From Orientallactaga sibirica (Eukaryota > Chordata > Mammalia > Rodentia > Dipodidae), in NCBI GenBank assembly GCA_036365145.1, contig JAEOAD010002566.1, positions 5,177,501 to 5,241,500 of the forward strand: a DNA stretch of 64,000 nucleotides, in the 5' to 3' direction. Below, piece by piece: positions 54,206 to 63,877 of this stretch. The translations under genes were made by a program, and so were the position numbers. The notes under the pieces were generated by a model. That model was not told the DNA's origin, ran no database searches, and was given only the letters and a program-made list of their open reading frames with translations. The number at the start of each line of letters is the position of its first letter. Positions within the stretch are counted from its first letter, which is position 1.

Positions 54206-54411
54206 ATTTTATTTATTTATTGGCAAGCAAAGTGACATAGAAGAAGACAGACAGAGAGAATGGGCATGCCAAGTCTCCAGCCACTCCAAACAGACTCCAG
54301 ATGCATGTGCCATTTTGTGTATCTGGCTTTACATGGGAATTGAGAAAATCAAATTCAGGTCATTAGGCTCTGCAGGCAAGTGCCTTAACTGCTGAGCCAT
54401 CTCTCTAGCCC
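54206..54411 (-). mobile_element. DIP-like SINE, subtype a
   Basis: Antisense; followed directly by ATGCACTTTTTT, like the left flank. Confidence 0.87.
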
Positions 54412-54417
54412 AATGCA

Positions 54418-54567
54418 CTTTTTTTTTTCAAGGTAGGGTCTCACTCTAGCCCAGGCTGACCTGGAACTCACTAAGTAGTCTCAGGGTGGCCTTGAACTCA
54501 CAGTGATTCTCCTACCTCTGCCTCCCCAGCGTTGGGATTAAAGGCGTGCACCACCACGCCCAGCTGC
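54418..54567 (-). mobile_element. B1 SINE, antisense
   Basis: TTTTTCAAGGTAGGGTCTCAC to CACCACGCCCAGC; sits at the flank of the DIP before it. Confidence 0.92.
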
Positions 54568-54678
54568 ATTTTTTTTTTTTTAGGGCTTCATTTTACACAG
54601 CAAGCAAAAATGTTGAGGGTAAAAATACAAGGTCTCCATAGAAAACCCCCATAACCCACCACTAAAATCCTAATTAAG

Positions 54679-54895
54679 GGCCAGAGAGATGGCTTGGCAG
54701 TTAAGGCATTTGCCTGCAAAGCAAAAGGATCTAGGTTCGATTCCCCAGGACCCACGTAAGCCATATGCACAAGGTGGCACATGTGTCTGGAGTTTGTTTG
54801 CAGCAGCTGGAGGTCCTGACACGCCCATTCTCTCTCTCTCTCCTTTCTCATCCTCCTTATAATTTATTTATAAATAAATTTTAAAAATGTTTTTA
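54679..54895 (+). mobile_element. DIP-like SINE, subtype a
   Basis: Sense, GGCCAGAGAGATGGCTTGGC head. Confidence 0.9.
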
Positions 54896-54961
54896 AAGTC
54901 CTTTTTAACTCTATAATCAGATCACTTTCAGCTCACATCTCAGAAGGAAAAAAATAATCTG

Positions 54962-54967
54962 TTTAAT
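54962..54967 (-). terminator. Candidate ATTAAA polyadenylation signal of Bsph1
   Basis: TTTAAT on the plus strand, i.e. ATTAAA on the minus, 96 bases after the Bsph1 stop. Suitable place, but only a six-base match. Confidence 0.45.
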
Positions 54968-55062
54968 GAAGATTGTACCATTTTTCCCCAACAACAAACT
55001 CTAGTTTCTTTCTAGACAAGATGATTACATTTCTCTATTCTCTCCCCTACTAAGTCTCTCTG

Positions 55063-55205
55063 TCATGAGCAATATTTCCAGATGTGATCCTTGTTGTAAT
55101 TATGAGTCAGTGAACACCACTTTTTCCCAAACACCTCGCCGTCCTCAGTGCATTCCCAGTAGATCATGCGTCTGAACCAGAAAGGAAATGCACACGTAGC
55201 AAAGT
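55063..55205 (-). CDS. Bsph1: Bsph1 terminal exon: second FN2 domain
   Basis: After TCTCTCTCACAG: D-FATCAFPFWFRRMIYWECT, EDGEVFGKKWCSLTH, NYNKDHIWKYCS, TGA (55,063-55,065). Four cysteines; human and mouse end in a similar KYC(x)E. Confidence 0.94.
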
Positions 55206-55281
55206 CTGTGAGAGAGAGAGAGTCAGAGGGAAGAGGAATCCTTTCTCTGCTGCATGGACATGTGTTTATAAGTGCGTGCGT

Positions 55282-55315
<34 letters not shown>

Positions 55316-58300
55316 CTCTGCAGCACCATCTACTCAGCCCTATTCCACCACAAGCCTATGAGAAGGTGGTGGGAGCTTTCACTCCCAAGCCTCATTAATG
55401 TTATACCAGCAGGTTTCTTTTCAGGTCAATACAATCACAATTATCCTAATATATCTTTCATGGGATGATGTCATTTCCTTATTGTCAGAAGCTCTTCACA
55501 CCTGAATTGGCTCTGGGTTCTGATTTCTTGTGTATCTCACCAAACAGAGCCCCAGACCAATGTCACTTTTCCATGTTGTAAAATTTATAGGCCAGACCCT
55601 CACCTGCCTGAGAGCAATACTTCCAGTATCCGTTGAAAGTTCTGTTCAGTGAGCACCACTTGTGTTTCGCATTGAACTTGACGCAATCGTAAAACAGTTC
55701 ATTTCTATACCAGAATGGAAAAACACAAACACCATCTAGAGCAGCAAAAAAAAAAAAAAAAAAAAAAAAAGAAAAAAAAAGAAAAAAATCATTACTTTCT
55801 GCCTGGGTGTGTTAGAAATGTTAAAAAGTGACTTTTTCTCAGAGCTACGGCCCGTGGCTGCACTAAACTTGTATCACATAGGAGCTGAGCTCTTGAGCCT
55901 CCAATGGTAACAATTTTTGGTTTATACCACTGCCCCACATTTTCCAACGATGTAAAAGTCCTAGAAACAATCTGGTTTACTATTGGCCTGAGCTCCAGAG
56001 ATCTATCCTAAATGCTAGAAAAATGAATGTTGGACGTTAACTCCCCAAATAGTCTCCCCTACCTCAGAATTACTTTTCTCCAAGCTCTCTGAGTCTCCCT
56101 GTTCTTTTCTCTCGCCAAGTTGGCTCCCCAGACCCATGGGTCCCAGTATGAACTCAGTTAAACCCAAATAGAAAGTATCCAGAGGGCTGGAGAGATGGCT
56201 CAGGGGTTAAGGCATTGGTCTGTAAAGACCGAGGACCCAGGTTTGACTCCCCAGTACCCACATAAAGCCAGATGCACAAAGTGGTATACATATCTGGAGT
56301 TCATTTGCAGTGGCTCAAGGCCCTGGTGTGCCTTTTTTCTCTCTCTCTCTCTCTTTCCTTCTTTCTCTCTCCTATTCTCTCTTAAGCAAATAAAATATTC
56401 TTTCAAAAATAGAAAGTCAAGGCCGGGCATGGTGGCACACGTCTTTAATCCCAGCACTCGGGAGGCAGAGGTAGGAGAATCGCCGTGAGTTCAAGGCCAC
56501 CCTGAGACTACATAGTGAATTCCAGGTCAGCCTGGGCCAGAGTGAGACCCTACCTCGAAAAACCAAAAAAAAAAAAAATAGAAAGTCAAAGCTGGGCATG
56601 GTGGCACATGCCTTTAATCCCAAGCACTCAGGAGGAAGAGGTAGGAGGATCACAGAGAGTTCCAGGCCACCCTGAGACTATATAGAGAATTCCAGGTCAA
56701 CCTAGAATACAGTGAAACCCTGCCTCAGAAAACAAACAAACAAACAACAACAAAAATAAAATAAAATAAAATAAAAATAGAAAGTCTTCAGAGAAAAACT
56801 TATGCCTGTACGGAATACATAGAGATGTTTTTCTAATTATTAGTTCCCAAAATACAGGACAATAATTATTTGAGTAGAATTAAGTATCATGAATAGGCTA
56901 CAGATGATTTAAAGTGTATAGGAAGATGTGTATATGGAGGTTATATGCAAATAGTACCTCATTTTATGTAGGTAACTTGAATTTCTACACGTTTTGGTAT
57001 CTGTAGTGGTTCTGGAAATAATTTCTCATAGATACTGAACAAGATCTGCATACGGCATAGCCAGCATCTTCTAGCTCTTTTAAAAATAACTTGGAGCCGG
57101 GCGTGGTGGCGCATGCCTTTAATCCCAGCACTCGGGAGGCAGAGGTAGGAGGATCACTGTGAGTTCGAGGCCACCCTGAGACTACATAGTGAATTCCAGG
57201 TCAGCCTGAGCTAGAGTGAGACCCTACCTCGAAAAAAAACAACAACAAAAAAACCCCACAAAACTTGGAGCTCTAACTCCCTTTTCCTAATGGTGATTCA
57301 TGTTCAATGATACACAGTCACAATTTATTCAACATTTACTACATTTAAATTCACCATTGTAAATATAAGTACAATGAGTCATCCATGAACATATATGACA
57401 GACGAGAGTTATGAAACTTTACCTTTCCAAAATAGACATCCAATGATGACCGATTAGTCATGAAACAAATTTCCACATTTATATACTGACATACTATAAA
57501 CTAGGATATATTATATATTATCTACCAATTTCCTTGAAATGTTAGGGAAACAGCATAACATGGTACCAAGTGAGCAGGTTCTGGACCCAATGAACATCAC
57601 AAAACACTACTTATTATTTGGCTTCTCCTATGCAGGTACTATGCTTCTTATATATTAATATTCATAGCATTAGTAAATAGCCAATATGACAGAGTGTTTC
57701 TATCCAAGTACTATTTCATTCACAATGTCCTTAATTACTATTGTGTGGTTTTCTATATGAATTTTAAAATCTGATACTCTCTACTATGCTGGGAGAAATT
57801 AAAGAAAGCATACTTTTAGCACTGCTGAAAAATCATGGTGAATTACACTTCTATTTATTTACAAAGTACTTACACTATGCTTTATGAGCAGAAAGGAAAA
57901 GAAAACTTTACAAGGAGCAAAATAACTGATTGCCTCTTTTCTATAAAATTAAAAGAGAAGCTAACTCAATAGTGACAGTTTTCTGATCAACTTACCTTCT
58001 ATTTCTGGAAATTTAATCATAGTATCTGAGAAATAAAGTTTGAAGCATAATTTAGTCAACAATTCTTAGAATTTAAAATAGATTTATAAAAATGACATTT
58101 AATAAAAAATGCCATTTTGAGGAGAAGTAATATAGTTATTGGATTATGTCAAAGATTTTACATGATATATTTTCAGAACTGATTCGACTTACATAAGTCT
58201 GACACAGTTCCATTTTGATTTTTCCCCAGTACCAGACCCAGGACATATGCTTGGCAAGCACTCTACCACTGAGCCGTTTTTCCTGCTCCACACTGATAGA

Positions 58301-59552
58301 TTCCGGGCAAGTGCTCTAGTAATGCTACACATTTCTGAATGGTTCCGTTTCAAAGTACATTTCATCATCACTGAACATTAGATTGTTTTCCTATTCTGTC
58401 AATGTCTAGTTGGCTCTTACTAGTATAGAGAAAACCTACTGCTGTTATGTTTATATTATATGTAACCACAAAGCTAAATTTGAGCAATTTTTACTATTTG
58501 TTATTTAAAAGAGGTATTTATTTATTTAATTTTTTTTTGGTTTTTCGAGGTAGGGTCTCACTCTAGCTCAGGCTGACCTGGAATTCACTCTGTAGTCTCA
58601 GGGTGGCCTTGAACTCACAGCGATCCTCCTACCTCTGCCTCCCAAGTGCTGGGATTAAAGGGGAGCGCCACCACGCCTGGCTTAATAGAAGTTTTTAGAT
58701 TCTTTCTTTCTTACAATATCACATACACTAGAAGCTCTCTCTTCCAATCAAGTTAACTAGTATTGTGCTTTTGTGGTTTCAGTTAGAATGAGAATCCAGT
58801 TAAGAATATTTAATTATGGGATGGAGAAATGGCTCAGCAGTTAAGGCACTTACCTACAAAGCCTAACAATTCTCCAGTACCCACTTAAAGCAAGATACAA
58901 AAACTGACCCAGGCATCTGGAGTTCATTTGTAGAGACCCTGGCATGCCCATTCTCTCTTCTCTCTCTCTTCTTGCAAATAAATAAAAAAAAATATTTTTT
59001 AAAAAGTAAAATCAGAGCCAGGAATGGTGGTGCATGCCCTTAATCCCAGCACTTGGGATGCAGAGGTAGGAGGATCCAAGTGAGTTTGAGGCCACCCTGA
59101 GACTACATAGTGAATTATAGGTCAGCCTGAGCTAGAGTCAGACCCTACCTCAACCCCCCCCCAAAAAAAAAAAGTAAAAACAGGGCTGGAGAGATTGCTT
59201 AGTGGTTAAAGCTCTTGACTACAAAGCCTAAAGACCCATGTTCAATTCCCCACTACCACCAGAAGCGAGATGCACAAGGTGGCACTTGTGTCTAGAATTC
59301 ACTTGCAGAAAATACAGGCACTGGCACGCCCATCCTCTCTCTCTTTCTCTATCTATCTCTCAATAAAAATTTTAAATTTTTTAAAACTAAAACAAAAAGA
59401 ATATTCATTCAACCAGACTTAGTGACCCATGTCTGTAATATGATTAGTTGGGAGGTGGAAGCCAAAGGATCAGGATTCCAAGGACCTCTTCAGTTACATA
59501 GTGAGGTCAAGGACAACCTGGATACCTAAGATCCTATCTCAAAAAAAAGAAA

Positions 59553-59600
<48 letters not shown>

Positions 59601-61214
59601 GAGGAAGGGAGGAAGAAAGAAAAAAAGAAAGAAAGGAAGGAAGGAAGGAAGGAAGGAAGGAAGGAAGGAAGGAAGGAAGGAAGGAAGGAAGGAAGGAAGG
59701 AAGGAAGGAAAGAACTAATGGAGGGAGAGAGGAAAGAAGGAAGGAAGATAGGAAGGGGAAGGGCAGAAGGAAAAGATGGAGGACCAACTCAAAAGGTTTC
59801 CTCTGATGTGTGGCCACACTCACACAAATATGCACACCCATTCACATACATACACAAATTAAAAGATAGATTCACACCGCCCAGTGTAACTGACAATAGA
59901 TAATGGGGGGTAAAGTTCACCAGTGGTGTGGCCAATGGTAAGTTACCCATAGCATAGTAAATGATCTTCCACCCATGATCATATGAGCAGAACAAATGGA
60001 ACTCACTGGGTTTAAAAAAATGAGGCAAAAAATAAGATAAGGATTAATGGGGAGGAAAGTTGTTAATGGGAAGGAGAATGGTCTATGGGGTTAATTGGGG
60101 AGAATAAGATCAAAATGCATTAAATACATGACATACATGTATGTCAAAAATGGGAAAAAATGATTGAGAAGATGGCTCAGTGGTCAAAGGCAAGTGCTTG
60201 CAGAGCCTAACACCCCAGGTAAGACTCCCCAGAACCCACATAAAGGCAGACACACAAAGGGCTGCATGAATCTTAAGTTCACTTGGAGCAGTGGGAGGCC
60301 TTGGTGGACCCATTCTCATTTCTCTCTCTCTCAAATAAATAAATATATATTTTAAGGAAGAATCTCACACTAGCCCAGACTGACCTGGAATTCACTATAT
60401 AGTCTCAGGATGGCCTCAAACTCACAGAGATCTTCCTACGTCCACCTCCTGATTGCTAGGATTAAAGGCATGGGTCACCCTGCCTGGCCTCAAGTAATTT
60501 TTAAATGGAAAAAATGAATTAAATTAGTTATTTATTTATTTGATACACAGAGAGAGGCAGATAGAGAGAATGGGCACAGCAGCGCCTCTAGCCACTGCAA
60601 ACAAACTCCAGATGCATGTGTCACCTTGTACATCTAGTTTTATGTGGGTACTGGGGAATCAAACCTGTGTCTTTTGGCTTTGCTGGCAAGCACCTTAACT
60701 GCTAAATCATCTCTCTAGCCCTAAGTTAACTTTTTTAAAAGAAAGAAAAGGAACAAGAATGTCCATTCACTAAAGCATAGTTATATTAGTTCAAAAATAC
60801 AAATTTATTTTAACTATCAATCTTAACTGAATTTAAAAGTAAAACAAGCTATACAGTATATTCAGTAATTATCAAATATGAAGGTATAAAGGATAGAGAA
60901 AGTTTCAACTTTATTGTTCGGTAAGAAAATGTATTTTTTATTGCATTGTGTTGTTTAATTTTCAATCATTAATAAAATAACAGTTTGAAGTTGTACATAA
61001 TTATACAACCACTCAAAAATATTGATAAAACATGGTTTCTCTCTTTTTATCCTTAACTATTTTTAAATAGGAGCTTGCTTTGCCTTATACATGTACATAA
61101 AATGCTTACTAAGAGGAAAAGAAGTACTGAGTGACTTCACTTGTTGCAGAATTTAAGAAGAAGCTGTTATAAAATTTTTTAAAATCAACTCACCTACAGT
61201 TGGTGCAAATTCAT
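55063..61214 (-). CDS. Bsph1: Binder of sperm protein homolog 1 (BSP/FN2 family), 5' exon missing
   Basis: Four exons (61214-61194, 58025-57996, 55735-55604, 55205-55063), all entering in phase 1, join to about 108 residues: two short N-terminal peptides (DEFAPTV and DTMIKFPEIE), then two FN2 domains, DGVCVFPFWYRNELFYDC... and DFATCAFPFWFRRMIYWEC..., and a stop. This order and wording agree closely with what I recall of mouse and human BSPH1 (acidic linker, ...EDG-CVFPF, ...IYWECTEDGE-FGKKWCSLT). BSPH1 is secreted in the epididymis and binds sperm membranes. The exon for the signal peptide should lie above 61.2 kb; I did not find it within the window, so it is beyond 64 kb or not recognisable. 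No lesion seen in the four exons. Confidence 0.85.
55286..55311 (+). repeat. (CA)n microsatellite in Bsph1 last intron
   Basis: 13 CA units just upstream (on the minus strand) of the terminal exon's acceptor region. Confidence 0.92.
55604..55735 (-). CDS. Bsph1: Bsph1 exon: first FN2 domain
   Basis: 132 nt, acceptor GCTGCTCTAG, donor GTGAGG. D-GVCVFPFWYRNELFYDCV, KFNAKHKWCSLN, RTFNGYWKYCSQA. An A-rich run on the plus strand (55,747-55,790) is the polypyrimidine side of its acceptor. Confidence 0.94.
55736..56165. other. Bsph1 intron, A-rich run then unrecognised sequence
   Basis: A24-type run at 55,747-55,770, remainder unique-looking. Confidence 0.5.
56183..56406 (+). mobile_element. DIP-like SINE, subtype a, first of three at one target
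   Basis: Sense. The word AAATAGAAAGT lies before it (56,166) and after it (56,407). Confidence 0.9.
56421..56575 (+). mobile_element. B1 SINE, second at the same target
   Basis: Sense, near consensus. AAATAGAAAGT again at 56,576. Confidence 0.94.
56590..56774 (+). mobile_element. B1 SINE, third at the same target
   Basis: Sense, more diverged, tail (AACA)n/(AAAAT)n. AAATAGAAAGT once more at 56,775. Confidence 0.92.
57094..57254 (+). mobile_element. B1 SINE, sense
   Basis: GCCGGGCGTGGTGGCGCATG to CTCGAAAAAAAACAACAACA; flanked by AACTTGGAG on both sides. Confidence 0.94.
57255..57995. other. Bsph1 intron, nothing recognised
   Basis: AT-rich, no SINE over 740 bases, a long clean stretch for this window. 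Confidence 0.45.
57996..58025 (-). CDS. Bsph1: Bsph1 30-nt micro-exon
   Basis: CTTTATTTCTCAG acceptor, GTAAGT donor, codons D-TMIKFPEIE, phase 1-1. Mouse BSPH1 has a peptide of the same length and similar sequence before its first FN2 domain, as I recall it. Confidence 0.85.
58531..58683 (-). mobile_element. B1 SINE, antisense
   Basis: TTTTTCGAGGTAGGGTCTCAC to CACCACGCCTGGC. Confidence 0.93.
58818..59003 (+). mobile_element. DIP-like SINE, sense, shortened
   Basis: GGGATGGAGAAATGGCTCAG head; B-box region partly lost. Confidence 0.82.
59015..59172 (+). mobile_element. B1 SINE, sense
   Basis: GCCAGGAATGGTGGTGCATG to a C9 run and A11. AAGTAAAATCAG before and AAGTAAAAACAG after it. Confidence 0.9.
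59182..59390 (+). mobile_element. DIP-like SINE, sense
   Basis: GGGCTGGAGAGATTGCTTAG head directly after the B1's right flank. Confidence 0.88.
59537..59740 (+). repeat. (GAAA)n then (GGAA)n purine tract
   Basis: About 13 GAAA units, then about 20 GGAA units. Preceded by a weak B1-like end. Lys/Glu and Phe/Ser/Leu frames here are artefacts. Confidence 0.95.
59880..60160 (+). mobile_element. Possible L1 3' tail
   Basis: AATTGGGGAGAATAAGATCA and AATGCATTAAATACATGACA resemble the tails at 21.0 and 40.6 kb. Confidence 0.35.
60163..60353 (+). mobile_element. DIP-like SINE, sense, diverged
   Basis: GAGAAGATGGCTCAGTGGTC head, CTCTCAAATAAATAAATAT tail. Confidence 0.85.
60355..60489 (-). mobile_element. 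B1 SINE, antisense
   Basis: AGGAAGAATCTCACACTAG to TCACCCTGCCTGGC. Confidence 0.88.
60527..60721 (-). mobile_element. DIP-like SINE, subtype a, antisense
   Basis: TTATTTATTTGATACACAG to TCATCTCTCTAGCCC; TAAGTTA flanks. Confidence 0.88.
60722..61193. other. Bsph1 intron, AT-rich, nothing recognised
   Basis: No feature seen. Confidence 0.45.
61194..61214 (-). CDS. Bsph1: Bsph1 21-nt micro-exon
   Basis: TTGTGTCTTTCAG acceptor, GTGAGT donor, codons D-EFAPTV, phase 1-1. Agrees in length and pattern with the DYYAPTI-type peptide I recall after the signal peptide of mouse BSPH1. Too short for any frame search; the splice sites and family order support it. Confidence 0.8.
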   Translation of the reverse strand: MNLHQL

Positions 61215-61310
61215 CTGAAAGACACAATTTGGAACAGATATTTATTTCACTAGATTTAACATTTAAAAGAAAAAACATTTCACAAAATTCTGTTCTACTA
61301 AAAATTCTAG

Positions 61311-61508
61311 GGCTGGAGAAATGGCTTAGTGGTTAAGGTGCTTGCCTGCAAAGCTGAAGAACCCAGCTTCAATTCCCCAGGACCCATATAAGCCAGATAC
61401 ACAAGGTGGCACATGCTTCTGAAGTTCATTTGCAATAGCTGGAGGCCCTGGTGCACCCATTCTCTTCTCACTCTCTCTCTTTCTCTCTCAAAATAAATAA
61501 ACAAGTTT
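61311..61508 (+). mobile_element. DIP-like SINE, subtype a
   Basis: Sense; TTCTAGGGCTGGAGAAATGG head. Confidence 0.9.
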
Positions 61509-61891
61509 TTAAAAATCTATTTTGAAGGTTCTACATCAACATTCAATAGTGCCTATTTCTAGTAGTGTTGTTTATGATTTTTAATTTTCATTTTGCTTTA
61601 AATGAAACTTTAAAATATTATTAATGAACTTACCTAGAGATTGGAGTCTAAAAAATTCAAACTCAACAGATTTTGAGTAAAGCCCAAGAATCTGGATTTT
61701 AATTCCCTTTTCATATCATCCTGAGGCAGGTGGAACAGAGAACATGTGTGAAATTCATTGAAGATTTTTAACAAAAATAGGCTGATAGTCTAATTTACAT
61801 TCTTTGGAATATCTCATGGCTATGGAGAAGATGTTGTTTTAGTATACAGGAAATAGAGCACTAATTGATGACTGGTTAAAATGTGCTATAT
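61509..61891. other. Unrecognised; possible old MER5-like piece near 61,680-61,740
   Basis: GCCCAAGAATCTGGATTTTAA resembles old DNA-transposon fragments. A strong donor-like site (minus strand, GTAAGT at 61,627-61,632) has no usable coding exon in front of it. Confidence 0.3.
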
Positions 61892-62040
61892 ATGCCAGGC
61901 ATGGTGGCACATATCTTTAATCCCAACACTTGGGAGGCAGAGGTAGGAGGATTGCTGTGAGTTCAAGGCCAGTCTGAGACTACATAGTAAATTCCAAGTC
62001 ATCCTGGGCTAGAGTCATATCCTACCTCAAAAAACCAAAA
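61892..62040 (+). mobile_element. B1 SINE, sense
   Basis: GCCAGGCATGGTGGCACATA to CCTCAAAAAACCAAAAG; its tail has grown into the next repeat. ATGTGCTATATA / ATGTGCTATACA flank the B1 plus repeat. Confidence 0.92.
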
Positions 62041-62237
62041 GAAGAAGAAGAAGGAGAAGAAGAAGGAGAAGGAGAGGAGGAGGGGGAGGGGAGGAGGGGG
62101 AGGGGAGGAGGGGGAGGGGGAGGAGAAGGAGGAGGAGTGGAGAAAAGGAGAAGGAGAAGAAGAAGAAGAAAAAGAAGAAGAAGAAAAGAAGAAGAAGAAG
62201 AAGAAGAAGAAGAAGAAGAAGAAGAAGAAAAGAAAAA
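62039..62237 (+). repeat. (GAA)n/(GGA)n homopurine tract
   Basis: About 200 bases of almost pure A/G: GAA units at both ends and GGA/GGGGA units in the middle. Poly-Ser/Phe frames on the minus strand are artefacts. Confidence 0.95.
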
Positions 62238-62372
62238 AATGTGCTATACACACACAGGGGAATGTTTTTCAGACTTAGAAAACTCATTTTCCATGAATGA
62301 GCCTGAGAACATTGTCCTAAATAAACCAGTGCCTAATGATTCCACTTAGATAAGGAATCTATAGACGTCATC

Positions 62373-62735
62373 ATGGTGAATTGTGAAGATTTGCCAACTT
62401 AACTGGATTTAGGGTCACCATGGAAACATACTCTGGGTGTATTTATGATGATGTAAAGTTTTAACTGACATGGGAAGACCCATCCTGAATATGGCCAGCA
62501 CCATCTCATGAACTGGGTTTCCAGACTGACTGAAGGACAAGAAGAAGTGAGCTGAACACCAGCATTCACGTCTGTCTGTACCCTTACGATGTGACCACCT
62601 GACACGCTCCTGCCACCAGGACTCCGCCACCATCATAGACTACATCCTCAAATTGGGAGCTAAACTAAATCCTTCCTTGCTTATTTTATTTTGTTAGGTA
62701 CTCTGTCATTGCAACACAAAAGTGACTAATATCAG
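62373..62735 (+). mobile_element. ERVL/MaLR-like LTR, family 1
   Basis: AATTGTGAAGATTTGCCAAC, CACCATGGAAACATACTCTG ... CAACACAAAAGTGACTAATA. Third copy of the family. Confidence 0.6.
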
Positions 62736-62749
62736 TCAAATTTACTCTG

Positions 62750-63050
62750 TGAATACTACAGGTTGAGAAGAAAATCCAAACTCTGACATACTCTAAAATG
62801 CAAAATTTTTGAACATCTATATGATGCAACATGTGGAAAGTTCCATGCTATGCAACTTTGTTTCATGCACAAAATAATTATTTAAAATATGTTACAAAAC
62901 TTGGTTAAGGTTGACATAAAGCATCAATGAAGTTTATGCTTAGTCTTGGTCCCATCCCCAAGATATTTCAGTATGTTTATACAAATTCTCAAAAAATATA
63001 TTCAAAAATATGAAACATTTGGGGCCCAAGCACTTGGCATAAGGATTACT
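62750..63050. other. Old interspersed repeat, unnamed
   Basis: ACTACAGGTTGAG, CATGCACAAAATAATTATTT and GGTCCCATCCCCAAGATATT are phrases I know from a widespread mammalian repeat, but I cannot assign the family. Confidence 0.35.
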
Positions 63051-63052
63051 CA

Positions 63053-63440
63053 GTGTGGTGGTTTAAACGTGAAATAAACCTTCCTCATAAACTCAGTGTA
63101 TTCGAATATTTAGTCCCCAGTTGGTGGCATTCTTTGGGAAGATTGTGGTACCACTAGGAGCTGGAGTCTTGCTGTAAGGAGTGTCACTACAGCCCAGGCC
63201 AGACTTGCTCTCTCCATTTCTTCCATGCTGATGTGAAGACAAGCCACAGGCTTCCTGCTCAGGCCTGTCACACTTTCCTCACCATGATGAAACTTCCCCT
63301 TGAAATTGTGAAATAAACTGAAATTATGAAATAATAAAAATAATATGAAATAATAAAAAATAAACTCTTTCCATCCTTATGTTGCTTCTGGTCAGCTGTT
63401 TTGTTCCAGCAATGAGAAGTGGATTGATATGCCTAGCTTT
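63053..63440 (+). mobile_element. ORR1/MT-like MaLR LTR
   Basis: GTGTGGTGGTTTAAACGTGA, CCCAGTTGGTGGCATTCTTT, TTCCAGCAATGAGAAGTGGA. An AAATAATAAAAATAATATG expansion interrupts it at 63,328-63,360. Confidence 0.7.
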
Positions 63441-63515
63441 TACTAAATACAAACCTTTATGCTGTCTCTTTAATTAAGTGCAATGAAAGATAGAAGACAA
63501 ATATGTTTTTTCACT

Positions 63516-63670
63516 GCTGGGCGTGGTGGCACATGCCTTTAATCTCAGCTCTTGGGAGGCAGAGGTAGGAGCATCACCATGAGTTCGAGGCTACATAATT
63601 CTGAGTTCATGAGTTCTGAGACTACATAGTAAATTCCAAGTCAGCCTGAGATTCAGTAAGACCTTACTTT
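63516..63670 (+). mobile_element. B1 SINE, sense, with a small internal duplication
   Basis: GCTGGGCGTGGTGGCACATG to TTGAAAAATC; the words GAGTTC...GAGACTACATA are partly doubled near 63,590-63,630. Confidence 0.88.
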
Positions 63671-63687
63671 GAAAAATCAAAAATCAA

Positions 63688-63835
63688 GCCAGGCGTGGTG
63701 GGCACACGCCTTTAATCCTAGCACTTGGGAGGCAGAGGTAGGAGGATTGCCCTGAGTTCAAGGCCACCCTGAGACTACATAGTTAATTCCAGGTCAGCCT
63801 ATGTTAGAGCGAGACCCTACCTCAAAAAAAAAGAG
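63688..63835 (+). mobile_element. B1 SINE, sense
   Basis: GCCAGGCGTGGTGGGCACAC to CTCAAAAAAAAAGAG. TGAAAAATCAAAA on both sides (63,670 and 63,835). Confidence 0.93.
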
Positions 63836-63877
63836 TGAAAAATCAAAAACATATATATATATATGTGTGTGTGTGTT

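Noticed and set aside
61627..61715. Strong donor-like site on the minus strand as the missing Bsph1 first exon
   Set aside because: In the needed phase 1 frame there is no Met, a stop lies near the only good acceptor, and no signal-peptide-like stretch exists. The sequence looks like an old transposon piece.
62000..62290. Poly-Phe/Ser frames at 62.1 kb
   Set aside because: Translation of a homopurine repeat.
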